A DNA stretch of 28,781 bases from JAVHQB01 sp049299915 (GTDB taxonomy: Bacteria > Patescibacteriota > Minisyncoccia > UBA6257 > JAVHQB01). Under the pieces are notes generated by a model. It was not told the DNA's origin. It was given only the letters and a program-made list of their open reading frames with translations, and ran no database searches. The stretch spans positions 1 to 28,781 of the forward strand of contig JBAQYG010000040.1 of the NCBI GenBank assembly GCA_049299915.1, given 5' to 3'. Shown one piece after another: positions 14,181 through 22,699 of the stretch. Within the stretch, counting starts at the first letter, position 1; every line of letters starts with the position of its first letter. The translations under genes and the position numbers were made by a program.

Positions 14181-15266
14181 ATGGGAATAGCTTTTAACTC
14201 AATTACAGGACAAATTGTACGTTTAATCATTTTAGGTGGAATGTCTTTGGGTATAGGATTTATTTTAGCTCCATTAGTTTTGCGTTTTCTAGTTAAGATA
14301 GGGGCTGGTAAACAAATCAGAAATGATGGTGATACACCCATCTATTCTAATATGCACCTCTATAAGGCAGGTACGCCTACTATGGGGGGCATAATTATTT
14401 GGGGAGCTGTCCTAATAATCACTTTTGGTTTAGCTATTTTAAGTAACACAGTTGATGGTTTCTGGGGGAATCTTTCTTTTCTCTCACGTTCACAAACTTA
14501 TCTACCACTAGGAGCTATGATAGCAGCCGCTTTAATAGGAATGGCAGACGATATTTTGGGTATTCTCCATATAGGTAGTAAGGGCGGGGGATTAAAAATG
14601 CGATATAAAATTCTTCTATATACTATAGTAGCCATTATAGGTTCTTGGTGGTTTTATTCTAAGCTTCAATTTGATGTGGTACGAATACCTTTTTTAGGTA
14701 GTTTTTCGTTGGGTATTTGGTATATCCTTTATTTTATTTTTATCCTAGTAGCTACAACGTTTTCTACCAACGAAACAGATGGTTTGGATGGTTTGGCCGG
14801 TGGAGTACTCATGATGGCCTTTATTGCCATGATTGTAGTAGCTTTCACTCAAGGGCGTTATGATCTAGCTGCTTTTCTAGTCACCATTATTGGTGGTTTA
14901 ATAGCTTTTTTATGGTACAACATGTTTCCCGCCAAGTTCTTCATGGGCGATACTGGTGCTATGTCTTTGGGCATAGTATTAGGTGTAGTGGCCATGCTTA
15001 CCAATACGTCACTTCTTTTGCCTTTCTTTGCCTTCATTCTAGTTTTAGAATCAGGATCAGTAATAGTTCAGACAATTTCTAAAAAAATTTGGCACAGAAA
15101 AATATTTAGATCGACTCCTATCCACCATCACTATGAAGCAATTCTAAAAGAAGCGGGAATGGAACACCCAGAAACTCGTATTACTCCTAGATTTTGGCTT
15201 CTCTCGGGTATGATGGCGGCTTTTGGAATTATGTTGTATTTTTTAGATAGATTTTTGATCAAATAG
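14181..15266 (+). CDS. mraY: Phospho-N-acetylmuramoyl-pentapeptide-transferase
   Basis: MraY joins UDP-MurNAc-pentapeptide to undecaprenyl phosphate to make lipid I at the inner face of the membrane. The 361 residues form about ten transmembrane helices. Catalytic features are intact: the Mg-binding pair D123-D124 in GMADDILG, NETDGLDGL (197-205), MGDTGAMSLG (about 255-264) and the HHH motif (315-317) in TPIHHHYE. An unusual loop of about 25 residues (about 85-110) separates early helices. It heads a run with the gtrA-like gene, the amidohydrolase relative and murA. The other mur ligase genes usually near mraY are absent from the window. Confidence 0.97.
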   Translation: MGIAFNSITGQIVRLIILGGMSLGIGFILAPLVLRFLVKIGAGKQIRNDGDTPIYSNMHLYKAGTPTMGGIIIWGAVLIITFGLAILSNTVDGFWGNLSFLSRSQTYLPLGAMIAAALIGMADDILGILHIGSKGGGLKMRYKILLYTIVAIIGSWWFYSKLQFDVVRIPFLGSFSLGIWYILYFIFILVATTFSTNETDGLDGLAGGVLMMAFIAMIVVAFTQGRYDLAAFLVTIIGGLIAFLWYNMFPAKFFMGDTGAMSLGIVLGVVAMLTNTSLLLPFFAFILVLESGSVIVQTISKKIWHRKIFRSTPIHHHYEAILKEAGMEHPETRITPRFWLLSGMMAAFGIMLYFLDRFLIK

Positions 15267-15271
15267 TTTCC

Positions 15272-15859
15272 ATGAAACTAAAATCAAGTTTTAAAATCCT
15301 GGTAATTGTTTGTTTGTTGGGATTATTTTTTTTGTGGGCATTCTTACTAAATGCTTCTTATTTAAATTTAAAAAATTATTGGTTAGTTCTATTTATTTTA
15401 TATTTAATAGGAAACTTTACCTTATATAAAATAGGGGAAAAATACTCTCGTTTTACTACCGTCACTCGTTTTATGATAATAGGGGTTTTAAATACTTTGG
15501 TTGATTTGGGAACCCTTAGTCTTTTGATATATTTTAGCGGACTAACCACTGGCTGGTATTATACTTTATTTAAATCACTATCTTTTTCCTTAGCTCTAGC
15601 TAATAGTTATTTTTTTAATAATTACTTTAGTTTTCAACAGCCAGATGAAAGGAGTAAGTTTTTTGTTAAAATGGCTAAGTTTTTGGCAGTTAGTTTAGGC
15701 GCTTTTCTAATTAATATTACCGTTGCTTCTGGTTTAAATCACTTTAACTTTTTGAATCTAGAACCAGGTAATTGGGGTATTTTAGCGGCGCTTCTGGCTA
15801 GCTTATTGGGCATCATAATTAATTTTATAGGCTATAAATTTTGGGTTTTTCGTAAATAA
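15272..15859 (+). CDS. GtrA family membrane protein
   Basis: GtrA-like proteins are small four-helix membrane proteins thought to help move polyprenyl-linked sugars across the membrane for surface polysaccharide modification. The 195 residues have two extra N-terminal hydrophobic segments (about 7-30 and 35-52) before the GtrA core. The core begins with FTTVTRFMIIGVLNTLVDLG (the conserved RF-x4-G-x3-T pattern), and three more helices follow. The end, FIGYKFWVFRK, is typical of the family. It lies five bases after mraY, so a lipid-carrier role beside peptidoglycan synthesis is plausible. No glycosyltransferase partner gene is adjacent. Confidence 0.85.
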   Translation: MKLKSSFKILVIVCLLGLFFLWAFLLNASYLNLKNYWLVLFILYLIGNFTLYKIGEKYSRFTTVTRFMIIGVLNTLVDLGTLSLLIYFSGLTTGWYYTLFKSLSFSLALANSYFFNNYFSFQQPDERSKFFVKMAKFLAVSLGAFLINITVASGLNHFNFLNLEPGNWGILAALLASLLGIIINFIGYKFWVFRK

Positions 15860-15868
15860 ACTAAAAAA

Positions 15869-17308
15869 GTGTCAGATATTCTTATTAAAAATGGTTGGGT
15901 TTTTAATGGCCGCTCAGAAAGCATTCTTTCTCGAGCAGATTTATTAATAGAAAAAGGGGTCATTACATCTATAGAAAATAATATTCCTACTAAAGGAGTT
16001 ACCCAAGTTATTAATGCTGAAGGAAAGATTATCTCTCCTGGTTTTATAGATTTAAATAGTCAGGTAGATTCTTTTTCTTTAGATAGTCCCACTCTCGAGA
16101 GTTCTTTTTTAATAAGGCAGGGAATTACCACTGTTGTAGTTGGTAACACCGGAAAATCTGCCATGAGATACCTCATTCCTAAAAGCAGTGGTTATTCATC
16201 TTTACGTTCTGAAAGAGAGGGAGCCAATCAGAAGGAGAATCTATTTACAAAATATAGCCAATCATCTCCAGCCGTTAATATAGATTCTTTTTTAGGCTGG
16301 GAAACAATACAAGAATGGGGAATTAAAAACGCTTTACAATTAAAGGCATTTTTTGCAAAATCCCAACATAAATTAACTGGTATTTCTGTAGAATATAATT
16401 CCCGGAATCAAGAGAAGGTAATGAGTGATATTAAAGAAATAGCCTCTTTTTTGGGACAAGTTGGTGGTAGTCTAATAATTTACGCTCCTGATATGTATAT
16501 TAGTAGTGATACATTATCTCTATGGGGCCAAATTTCTTTAGAAAATAAAGTTCCCTTTATTATTGATAATGACATATTGGGTAGGGATAAAAATGGTGAA
16601 AATCTCTTAGAGGAAACACAGAAACAAAATCTTTTAGGAGCAAAGATATGTTTTATGCTTTGGCCTTATGATTTTATACCCATAGAAATTGATAGAGTTA
16701 TAACCCTATTAGAAAATGATCAATTAAATCTAAAAAATGTAGTTCCTGAATTTTCTAATTCCTTATTGATCGGTTCACAAATTCCAAAAGAATTAAAAGG
16801 AAAAACGCTTAAAGAAATAGCTGATAATTGGTCTTTGGATATATTGGAAACATTAAAACGTATACGGGAATTATGGCCAAGTGTTACCTTGCAGATATTA
16901 ATACCTTACACAATTTCTTTTAATTGGTGGGCAGATAAATTTACCTATACAAGTCTTAAAACAGAGTTAATAGAAGGAGGTAATATACATGCACCGAATT
17001 CTTTAAGTGGATTTAATTATTTTCTCTCTAAATTTATTAGCAAAAGTTCACCAGAACTATGGCCAGGATATTTAGCAAAAATTACTAGCCAACCAGCACT
17101 ACTGGCAGGTTTGCCCAAGAGAGGTTTTTTGCAGAAAGATTATTTAGCTGATATAGTAATTATTAATCCAGATACTTTAGACGCCAAAGGAGATTACGAG
17201 AACCCTCAGTTAGAGGGAAAAGGGATAGAGACGGTAATTATCGATGGTCACTTAGTTTGGCATAAAGGAAGGGGTTGGGATAAAGGAGCGGGTAAATTAC
17301 TGATTTAA
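15869..17308 (+). CDS. N-acyl-D-amino-acid deacylase family protein lacking metal ligands
   Basis: The 479-residue protein has the architecture of D-aminoacylase-type amidohydrolases. An N-terminal beta domain (DILIKNGWVFNG) leads to a barrel with ISPGFID and QGITTVVVGNTG, and the end matches the family (SQPALLAGLPKRGFL, LADIVIINPDTL, VIIDGHLVWHKGRG). The metal-binding HxH after PGFID is replaced by N63-S64-Q65. The family's GNCG cysteine is T94. No histidine occurs between about 168 and 374, where two further ligands are expected. A working zinc enzyme is therefore unlikely, although the frame is intact. The start is a GTG nine bases after the gtrA-like gene, and murA follows after 11 bases, so it is co-expressed with wall genes. 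Its present role is unknown. Confidence 0.85.
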   Translation: MSDILIKNGWVFNGRSESILSRADLLIEKGVITSIENNIPTKGVTQVINAEGKIISPGFIDLNSQVDSFSLDSPTLESSFLIRQGITTVVVGNTGKSAMRYLIPKSSGYSSLRSEREGANQKENLFTKYSQSSPAVNIDSFLGWETIQEWGIKNALQLKAFFAKSQHKLTGISVEYNSRNQEKVMSDIKEIASFLGQVGGSLIIYAPDMYISSDTLSLWGQISLENKVPFIIDNDILGRDKNGENLLEETQKQNLLGAKICFMLWPYDFIPIEIDRVITLLENDQLNLKNVVPEFSNSLLIGSQIPKELKGKTLKEIADNWSLDILETLKRIRELWPSVTLQILIPYTISFNWWADKFTYTSLKTELIEGGNIHAPNSLSGFNYFLSKFISKSSPELWPGYLAKITSQPALLAGLPKRGFLQKDYLADIVIINPDTLDAKGDYENPQLEGKGIETVIIDGHLVWHKGRGWDKGAGKLLI

Positions 17309-17319
17309 TAAAATTATTT

Positions 17320-18606
17320 ATGGCAGAAGCTTTTGTTATTCAAGGAGGACATTCGCTCAAAGGTGAAATAGAGGTGTCTGGTTCTAAGAATGCAGCTATT
17401 CCTATTTTAGCCGCTACTCTTTTAACAAAAGAATCTTCAACGATTACCAATATTCCTCTTATACAAGATATTCTGAAATTAATAGAAATTTTAGAAAGTT
17501 TGGGAGCAAAAATTAAATGGTTGGACAATGATACTATTAAAATAGATCCATCTCGTCTGTCTTTAAAAAAAATAAACCAAGATTTAGTAAAGAAAATCCG
17601 AGCCTCCGTTTTGTTAATGGCTCCACTTACCCATCGGTTTTCGAGTTTTGAATTGAGACAACCAGGTGGATGTGTCATCGGCGCTCGACCTATCGATACA
17701 CACCTCTTGGCTTTAGAAGCGTTGGGAGCCAAAATAGAAGTATTTCCAGATAGATATTTTATTAGGCGAAATCATCTGCATAATAATACAGTTATCCTTC
17801 AAGAATTTAGTGTAACGGCGACAGAAAATGTTTTAATGTTAGCTAGTCTTATACCTGGCAAGACTATTTTAAAAATTGCCGCCACTGAACCTCATGTCGA
17901 AGACTTGGTGATATTTCTTAACAAAATGGGGGCCAAAATTAAGACTATTGGCTCGCATGTTTATGAAATAGAGGGAGTCAAAAGATTGCACGGAGCCAAA
18001 CATACTCTCATTCCTGATACCAACGAAGCTGGTACATATATTATTATGGGTATAGCTCTCCATTGTAATCTTTTAGTAAAAAACGTTATTCCAGAACATT
18101 TAGATTTAGTATTTAAAAAGCTAGAAGATATGGGGGGTTCATTTCTTTTCAAAAAAAGAAAAGACGGTTTAAGTGATGTTCAGATTATGCCTTCCCATCA
18201 ATTGAAAGCTTCTAAAATTCAAACACAAATTTATCCAGGAATCCCCACTGATTTACAATCAGTATTAGGTGTTTTAGCTACTCAGGCTACCGGATCTTCA
18301 CTTATCTTTGACACTATGTTTGAGGGTCGTTTAAAATATATAGATGAATTAAATAAAATGGGTGCCAATGCTATTATAGCCGATCCTCACAGGGCCGTTA
18401 TAAATGGACCAACTTCTTTATATGGTCAGACGATCAATTCTTTTGATATTCGCAGTGGAGCAGCGCTTATTATAGCCGCTCTTATGGCCCAAGGGGAAAG
18501 TATAATTACCAATGCCTATCAGGTAGATAGGGGCTATGAAAGATTGGATGAAAAACTCCAAAAATTAGGGGCCAATATTACTCGAAAAGAGATTTCTAAT
18601 AGCTAG
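17320..18606 (+). CDS. murA: UDP-N-acetylglucosamine 1-carboxyvinyltransferase
   Basis: MurA transfers enolpyruvate from PEP to UDP-GlcNAc, the first committed step of peptidoglycan synthesis. The 428 residues are a normal length for the two-domain inside-out barrel. Conserved parts include K23-N24 in SGSKNAAIPI and the active-site loop QPGGCVIGARPIDTH, with the fosfomycin-target cysteine at 118. GIPTDLQS and FEGRLKYIDELNKMGA follow later in the sequence. The Cys is retained, so fosfomycin sensitivity is possible in principle. The product feeds MurB (7476). It is the last gene before a terminator at 18632. Confidence 0.96.
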   Translation: MAEAFVIQGGHSLKGEIEVSGSKNAAIPILAATLLTKESSTITNIPLIQDILKLIEILESLGAKIKWLDNDTIKIDPSRLSLKKINQDLVKKIRASVLLMAPLTHRFSSFELRQPGGCVIGARPIDTHLLALEALGAKIEVFPDRYFIRRNHLHNNTVILQEFSVTATENVLMLASLIPGKTILKIAATEPHVEDLVIFLNKMGAKIKTIGSHVYEIEGVKRLHGAKHTLIPDTNEAGTYIIMGIALHCNLLVKNVIPEHLDLVFKKLEDMGGSFLFKKRKDGLSDVQIMPSHQLKASKIQTQIYPGIPTDLQSVLGVLATQATGSSLIFDTMFEGRLKYIDELNKMGANAIIADPHRAVINGPTSLYGQTINSFDIRSGAALIIAALMAQGESIITNAYQVDRGYERLDEKLQKLGANITRKEISNS

Positions 18607-18631
18607 CAAGTAGGTTTTTAGCAGATTTTTT

Positions 18632-18656
18632 AAACTGGTATTTTTACCAGTTTTTT
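18632..18656 (+). terminator. Terminator after murA
   Basis: Arms AAACTGGTA (18632-18640) and TACCAGTTT (18645-18653) enclose a TTTT loop, and the T run continues to 18656. It separates the mraY-murA run from the mreB run. Confidence 0.88.
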
Positions 18657-18696
18657 GCTTTAATAGGGGAAACAATTAACTCGTGAAAAATTATTT

Positions 18697-19710
18697 ATGA
18701 TTATCCGGAAACTAGGCATAGATTTGGGTACAGCGAATACATTAGTTTTCGTTCCTAAAAAAGGAATAGTAATTAATGAACCTTCTGTAGTGGCTATTTC
18801 GGTGGACGATAATAAGGTAGTTGCTATAGGGGCTGAAGCCAGAGAAATGCTGGGTAGAACACCAGAAATCATTAGGACCTATAAGCCCTTAAAAGATGGT
18901 GTAATAGCAGATTATAGAGTTACCAAAGCCATGCTTCGTTATTTTATTAATAAAGCTATGGGTAATTGGCACATTTTCCAACCAGACGTTATGATCTCTG
19001 TTCCTGTAGGAATAACTTCTACTGAAAAAAGAGCTGTTATTGATGCTGCCCGTGAGGCCGGAGCAAGAGAGGCTTACGTAGTTAAAGAGCCTATTTTAGC
19101 AGCTCTAGGTGCCAATATTCCTATTAATTCTGCTGCCGGTAATATGATAGTAAATATAGGGGGTGGAACTACGGAAGTAGCTGTTATTGCTCTCGGTGGA
19201 ATAGTAGCCTCTGCCTCGGTAAGAGTAGCTGGTAACAAAACAGATGAAGCCATTGTTGAATATATCCGCAAAAAATATAATATGGCAGTCGGAGAAAGAA
19301 CGGCTGAAGAAGTAAAAATGAAAATAGGAACAGCCTTACCCATGAGAGAAAAAAGTGAACTTGAGATTAGGGGTTTAGATCTTACTGAAGGATTACCTAG
19401 GAATTTAACTTTATCTGCTAACGAAATAGCTGAAGCCATCAATGGGCCAATGAAAGAAATTATTCAAGCAGTCAAGAATGTTTTATCAGAAACCCCCCCA
19501 GAATTAGCTGCTGATGTTATGGATAGGGGTATGATAGTTTCTGGCGGTGGAGCTCAATTGCGTAATATAGACGAGTTATTGCGAAAAGCAACGGGAGTAA
19601 ATGCCTATATTGCCGAAGAGCCTTTATTCTGTGTAGCCAAGGGGACCGGAGTAGTACTAGACAATTTAGAAGTTTATAAGAAGAGCATTATTACTCACAG
19701 TGGTCGCTAG
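18697..19710 (+). CDS. mreB: Rod shape-determining protein MreB (first copy)
   Basis: MreB is a bacterial actin whose membrane-bound filaments steer the wall elongation complex. The 337 residues contain the phosphate-1 motif GIDLGTANTLVFV (about 7-19), E131 in VKEP, the phosphate-2 block IVNIGGGTTEVAVI (about 151-164) and the adenosine motif MIVSGGGAQLRNID. The usual Asp of the phosphate-2 motif (DIGGGTTE) is Asn153 here. The protein is otherwise ordinary and starts with a short hydrophobic and basic end that could touch the membrane. A terminator lies just upstream, so it should have its own promoter, but I see no good one. holB follows after 31 bases. Confidence 0.95.
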   Translation: MIIRKLGIDLGTANTLVFVPKKGIVINEPSVVAISVDDNKVVAIGAEAREMLGRTPEIIRTYKPLKDGVIADYRVTKAMLRYFINKAMGNWHIFQPDVMISVPVGITSTEKRAVIDAAREAGAREAYVVKEPILAALGANIPINSAAGNMIVNIGGGTTEVAVIALGGIVASASVRVAGNKTDEAIVEYIRKKYNMAVGERTAEEVKMKIGTALPMREKSELEIRGLDLTEGLPRNLTLSANEIAEAINGPMKEIIQAVKNVLSETPPELAADVMDRGMIVSGGGAQLRNIDELLRKATGVNAYIAEEPLFCVAKGTGVVLDNLEVYKKSIITHSGR

Positions 19711-19741
19711 TTTATTAGTAATTGATGCAAGGTTGTAAATT

Positions 19742-20779
19742 ATGCCCAACATCTGTGGTCACGAAATTAACAGAAGCTTTTTAGATAAACAGGTATTAAA
19801 TTTAACTGCCCAGAGTTTTGCATTTATTGGACCAGAAATGGTTGGGCGTAGATTAATAGCTCGTGATTTTGCTAAAAAGTTAATGTGTCATGAACTGATA
19901 GCAGGTAAATCATGTGAAAAATGTTCAAGTTGTCTAGGCTTTAATAAAGGTTTAAATCCAGATTTTTTGGAAATTGCCTTTGTGGAAACGAATGAAGAAA
20001 AAATTCCAGAAAGCAATGAGGACGAAGAGGGGGAAATAGAAACGAGCTCTCCTAGTAAAAGAAAACCAACCGAAGCGAAAGAAATTAAAGTAAAACAAAT
20101 TGAACCTCTATTAGAATTTTTAGAATATAAGCCACAAATATCACAAACAAGAGTAGCGATTATAGATAACGCCGAGAGATTAAACATAGAAGCTTGGAGT
20201 TCACTCCTTAAAACAATAGAAGAACCTCCACCCAAAAGTATTCTTATTTTTTTAATTACCGATATTCAGAGATTACCAGAAACCATTGTTTCTCGGGTTT
20301 TACAAATTAATTTCAAAGAAATAGCTGTTTTGAAAATTGAAGAATTTCTCAAAGAAACAAACAAAAATATTCCAGACTTAAATGAAATAGCTTGGCGTAG
20401 TCGTGGCTTGCCCGGTTTAGCTCTAAATCTAACTAACAATAAAGAAACTCTGAGAAAAAAGAGAGAAATGGATCATGATTTCTTAGAATTGCTAAAAGTT
20501 CCATTTTATAAACAAAGTCCTATCTTAGAAAAATTATCTAAATTGGCTCCCTCTGAAATAGAAGATACAATACTAGAATGGCTCTTTATTCTTCAATCCT
20601 ATCTAGAAGGGTATGATAAGAGTGGAGATGTTAATCTTCCTAAATTGAAATACACTCAAGCTCAGCTTGCTTCTCTTGCTTCTGACTTGAGTGAATTAAT
20701 TGATTGGAACAAACGCAGCGGAATTAATAAAAGGTTGTGGCTAGAAAATACATTTCTTAAAGTTCAAGAAATAAGCTAA
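19742..20779 (+). CDS. holB: DNA polymerase III subunit delta prime
   Basis: Delta prime is the stator of the clamp loader that places the sliding clamp on DNA. The 345 residues show an AAA+ fold with a degenerate Walker A (GPEMVGRRL, no Lys), as expected for this non-hydrolysing subunit. A four-cysteine zinc site follows (C49, C58, C61, C64). VAIIDNAERL and LLKTIEEPPP precede a VSR sensor motif. An acidic, Lys-rich insert (about 78-115) separates the zinc module from the rest and has low complexity. A tau/gamma DnaX protein is ruled out by the missing Walker Lys. Placement inside the mreB run has no obvious functional link. Confidence 0.85.
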   Translation: MPNICGHEINRSFLDKQVLNLTAQSFAFIGPEMVGRRLIARDFAKKLMCHELIAGKSCEKCSSCLGFNKGLNPDFLEIAFVETNEEKIPESNEDEEGEIETSSPSKRKPTEAKEIKVKQIEPLLEFLEYKPQISQTRVAIIDNAERLNIEAWSSLLKTIEEPPPKSILIFLITDIQRLPETIVSRVLQINFKEIAVLKIEEFLKETNKNIPDLNEIAWRSRGLPGLALNLTNNKETLRKKREMDHDFLELLKVPFYKQSPILEKLSKLAPSEIEDTILEWLFILQSYLEGYDKSGDVNLPKLKYTQAQLASLASDLSELIDWNKRSGINKRLWLENTFLKVQEIS

Positions 20780-20807
20780 TATTAAATAATCTGATCTGAA
20801 AGACGAA

Positions 20808-20990
20808 ATGAAACAAGCCTATAAAACATTATTTTTCTTTGCTGTATTATCTCTAGCTATTTATTATGTTCCTAAACTTTGGCGAGAGGCTCCAGATAAG
20901 ATTAGCCAATTTTTTAATAGTTCCCAAATGGCCAACATAACTACTTTTTTAAATAATGCCGCTGAAAAAGTTGTCCCAATTAATCAATAA
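20808..20990 (+). CDS. Small single-span membrane protein of unknown function
   Basis: This 60-residue frame lies in a 238-base gap between holB and frr, on the same strand. It has one hydrophobic helix (about 7-21, LFFFAVLSLAIYYVP) and then an amphipathic stretch ending in NNAAEKVVPINQ. The bases before the ATG (GAAAGACGAA) are only mildly purine-rich. I do not recognise a family. The tight placement and the reasonable composition make it likely to be expressed. It might be a small envelope protein made with the mre genes. Confidence 0.55.
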   Translation: MKQAYKTLFFFAVLSLAIYYVPKLWREAPDKISQFFNSSQMANITTFLNNAAEKVVPINQ

Positions 20991-21017
20991 TTAAAAACGT
21001 ATTTTTAAATTTTACCC

Positions 21018-21575
21018 ATGTTTACTAACAACAATTTAAACGAATTAGAAGAAGCGATAACAGGCCTGGACGCCAAAATTAATTCTACTCTTGTTAAATT
21101 AAGAGTGGGACGAGCTAACCCTCAAATGGTGGAGGATATTTCTGTCGATTATTATGGTTCTCGCTTACCCATTAAGGGCTTGGCTAATATAGGAGTTAAC
21201 CAAATGACTATTACTATTCAACCTTGGGATCAGGGAGCTTTGGATCCTATCTACAAAGCCCTTTCCACCTCTCCTTTGGGAATTACGCCTGTAAAAGAAA
21301 TGAATCTTTTAAGGATAGTTTTGCCACCTTTAACCGAAGATCGTCGTAAGGAATTAGTGAAAAGCCTAGGAGCTACTAAGGAAGAATTCAGGGTAGAACT
21401 AAGAAGATTGCGAGATGATTTTTTAGGGGTATTGAATGATTCTTTTAAAGATAAAGAAATCTCAGAAGATGAAAAATTTGGCTACAAGGAAACAATTGAA
21501 AAAATAATCACCAAGATGAACGAGAGTATCGATACTTCTTTCGAAGAAAAAGAAAAAGAAATAATGACAGTTTAA
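21018..21575 (+). CDS. frr: Ribosome recycling factor
   Basis: RRF splits the post-termination ribosome together with EF-G. The 185 residues match the usual length and form a three-helix bundle with a small beta domain. Diagnostic segments are STLVKLRVGRANPQMVEDI, VDYYGSRLPIKGLANI, MTITIQPWD and LPPLTEDRRKELVKSL, and the C-terminal helix is rich in Glu and Lys. It is followed three bases later by the S2P protease gene. frr near rseP is a common bacterial arrangement, usually with tsf and pyrH, which are absent here. Confidence 0.95.
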   Translation: MFTNNNLNELEEAITGLDAKINSTLVKLRVGRANPQMVEDISVDYYGSRLPIKGLANIGVNQMTITIQPWDQGALDPIYKALSTSPLGITPVKEMNLLRIVLPPLTEDRRKELVKSLGATKEEFRVELRRLRDDFLGVLNDSFKDKEISEDEKFGYKETIEKIITKMNESIDTSFEEKEKEIMTV

Positions 21576-21578
21576 TTT

Positions 21579-22679
21579 ATGATAATTTTCATTTTCATTT
21601 TGTGTTTTAGTTTCTTGGTCATCGCCCATGAATTTGGTCATTTTTTATTGGCTAAAAAAAGTGGGGTTAAGGTAGAAGAATTCGGGATAGGATTTCCTCC
21701 TAAAATTATTGGCAAAAAAATAGGAGACACCATTTATTCTATTAATGCTATTCCTATAGGAGGATTTGTCAGAATACTAGGAGAAGAAGGTGGGGAGACT
21801 GAGAATCCCAAAAGTTTTAGTAATAAATCTTTGGGTCAAAAAATAAGTATTTTAGCTGCCGGAGTTATAGCTAATTTGATTATTGCTGGTTTAATATTTT
21901 CAGTTTTATTTACCGTAGGTTTTCCCTTAGATGTAAGCGAAGAAATGACCCTTAAAGTAGGGGAGAAATCACAAATAGTTATTGCAAGCATAGAAAAAGG
22001 TTCACCAGCAAAAATAGCTGGATTAAAAATTGGGGATATTGTTACCAAAGTAACAGATTCAACAGGAAAAGAGACATCCCTAGTTCGTTTAGTTGATTTT
22101 CAAAAAGTAGTCGGTGAGAATAAAACAAAACTTATTACTCTAGATGTTATTAGAAAGGATAAAGCCTTACAGATTGAAGCCGTACCCAGAGTCAGCTACA
22201 ATAAAGCTTCTGGCTCTTTGGGAATATCTTTAATGGAACTTGTTTATTCGCGTTATTCTTTTCCAAGATCTATATACGAAGGATTTAAGCATGTTTTGAT
22301 TTTAGCCGGAGATATGTTCTCTGGACTATTTATGGCCATGCGTAATTGGTTTATTGAAGGTGAGGCTCCTGAAGTGTCTGGTCCCATTGGTATTGCTTCT
22401 CTGAGCGTACAGATGGCTCAAATTGGTTGGCGTTATTTCTTTAATTTTTTAGCCTTTCTTTCTACAAATTTAGCCATAGTAAATATTCTACCCTTACCTG
22501 CTTTAGACGGAGGAAGAATCATTTTAGCTATAGCAGAAAAGATAAGAAAGAAACCATTTCCTTTCAAAATGGTTGCAGCTATCAATGGAATTGGTTTAAT
22601 ATTACTTCTGCTCCTGTCGTTTCTCATTGCCCTCAAAGATATGGTCAGATTAAATACGCTTTCTTTTTTATTTAAATAA
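21579..22679 (+). CDS. rseP: Site-2 zinc metalloprotease, RseP-like
   Basis: This M50 protease cuts transmembrane segments of substrates such as anti-sigma factors or leftover signal peptides. The 366 residues start with a membrane helix carrying the active site HEFGH (H17-E18-x2-H21). A GFPPKI segment and one PDZ domain follow (about 115-190, with IEKGSPAKIAGLKIGDIV). The third metal ligand is in NILPLPALDGGR. A single PDZ domain is typical of the Gram-positive RasP type, while E. coli RseP has two. It sits between frr and the second mreB. No sigma or anti-sigma gene is nearby, so its substrate is unknown. Confidence 0.93.
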   Translation: MIIFIFILCFSFLVIAHEFGHFLLAKKSGVKVEEFGIGFPPKIIGKKIGDTIYSINAIPIGGFVRILGEEGGETENPKSFSNKSLGQKISILAAGVIANLIIAGLIFSVLFTVGFPLDVSEEMTLKVGEKSQIVIASIEKGSPAKIAGLKIGDIVTKVTDSTGKETSLVRLVDFQKVVGENKTKLITLDVIRKDKALQIEAVPRVSYNKASGSLGISLMELVYSRYSFPRSIYEGFKHVLILAGDMFSGLFMAMRNWFIEGEAPEVSGPIGIASLSVQMAQIGWRYFFNFLAFLSTNLAIVNILPLPALDGGRIILAIAEKIRKKPFPFKMVAAINGIGLILLLLLSFLIALKDMVRLNTLSFLFK

Positions 22680-22699
22680 TCTAAAATTAAAACATATTT

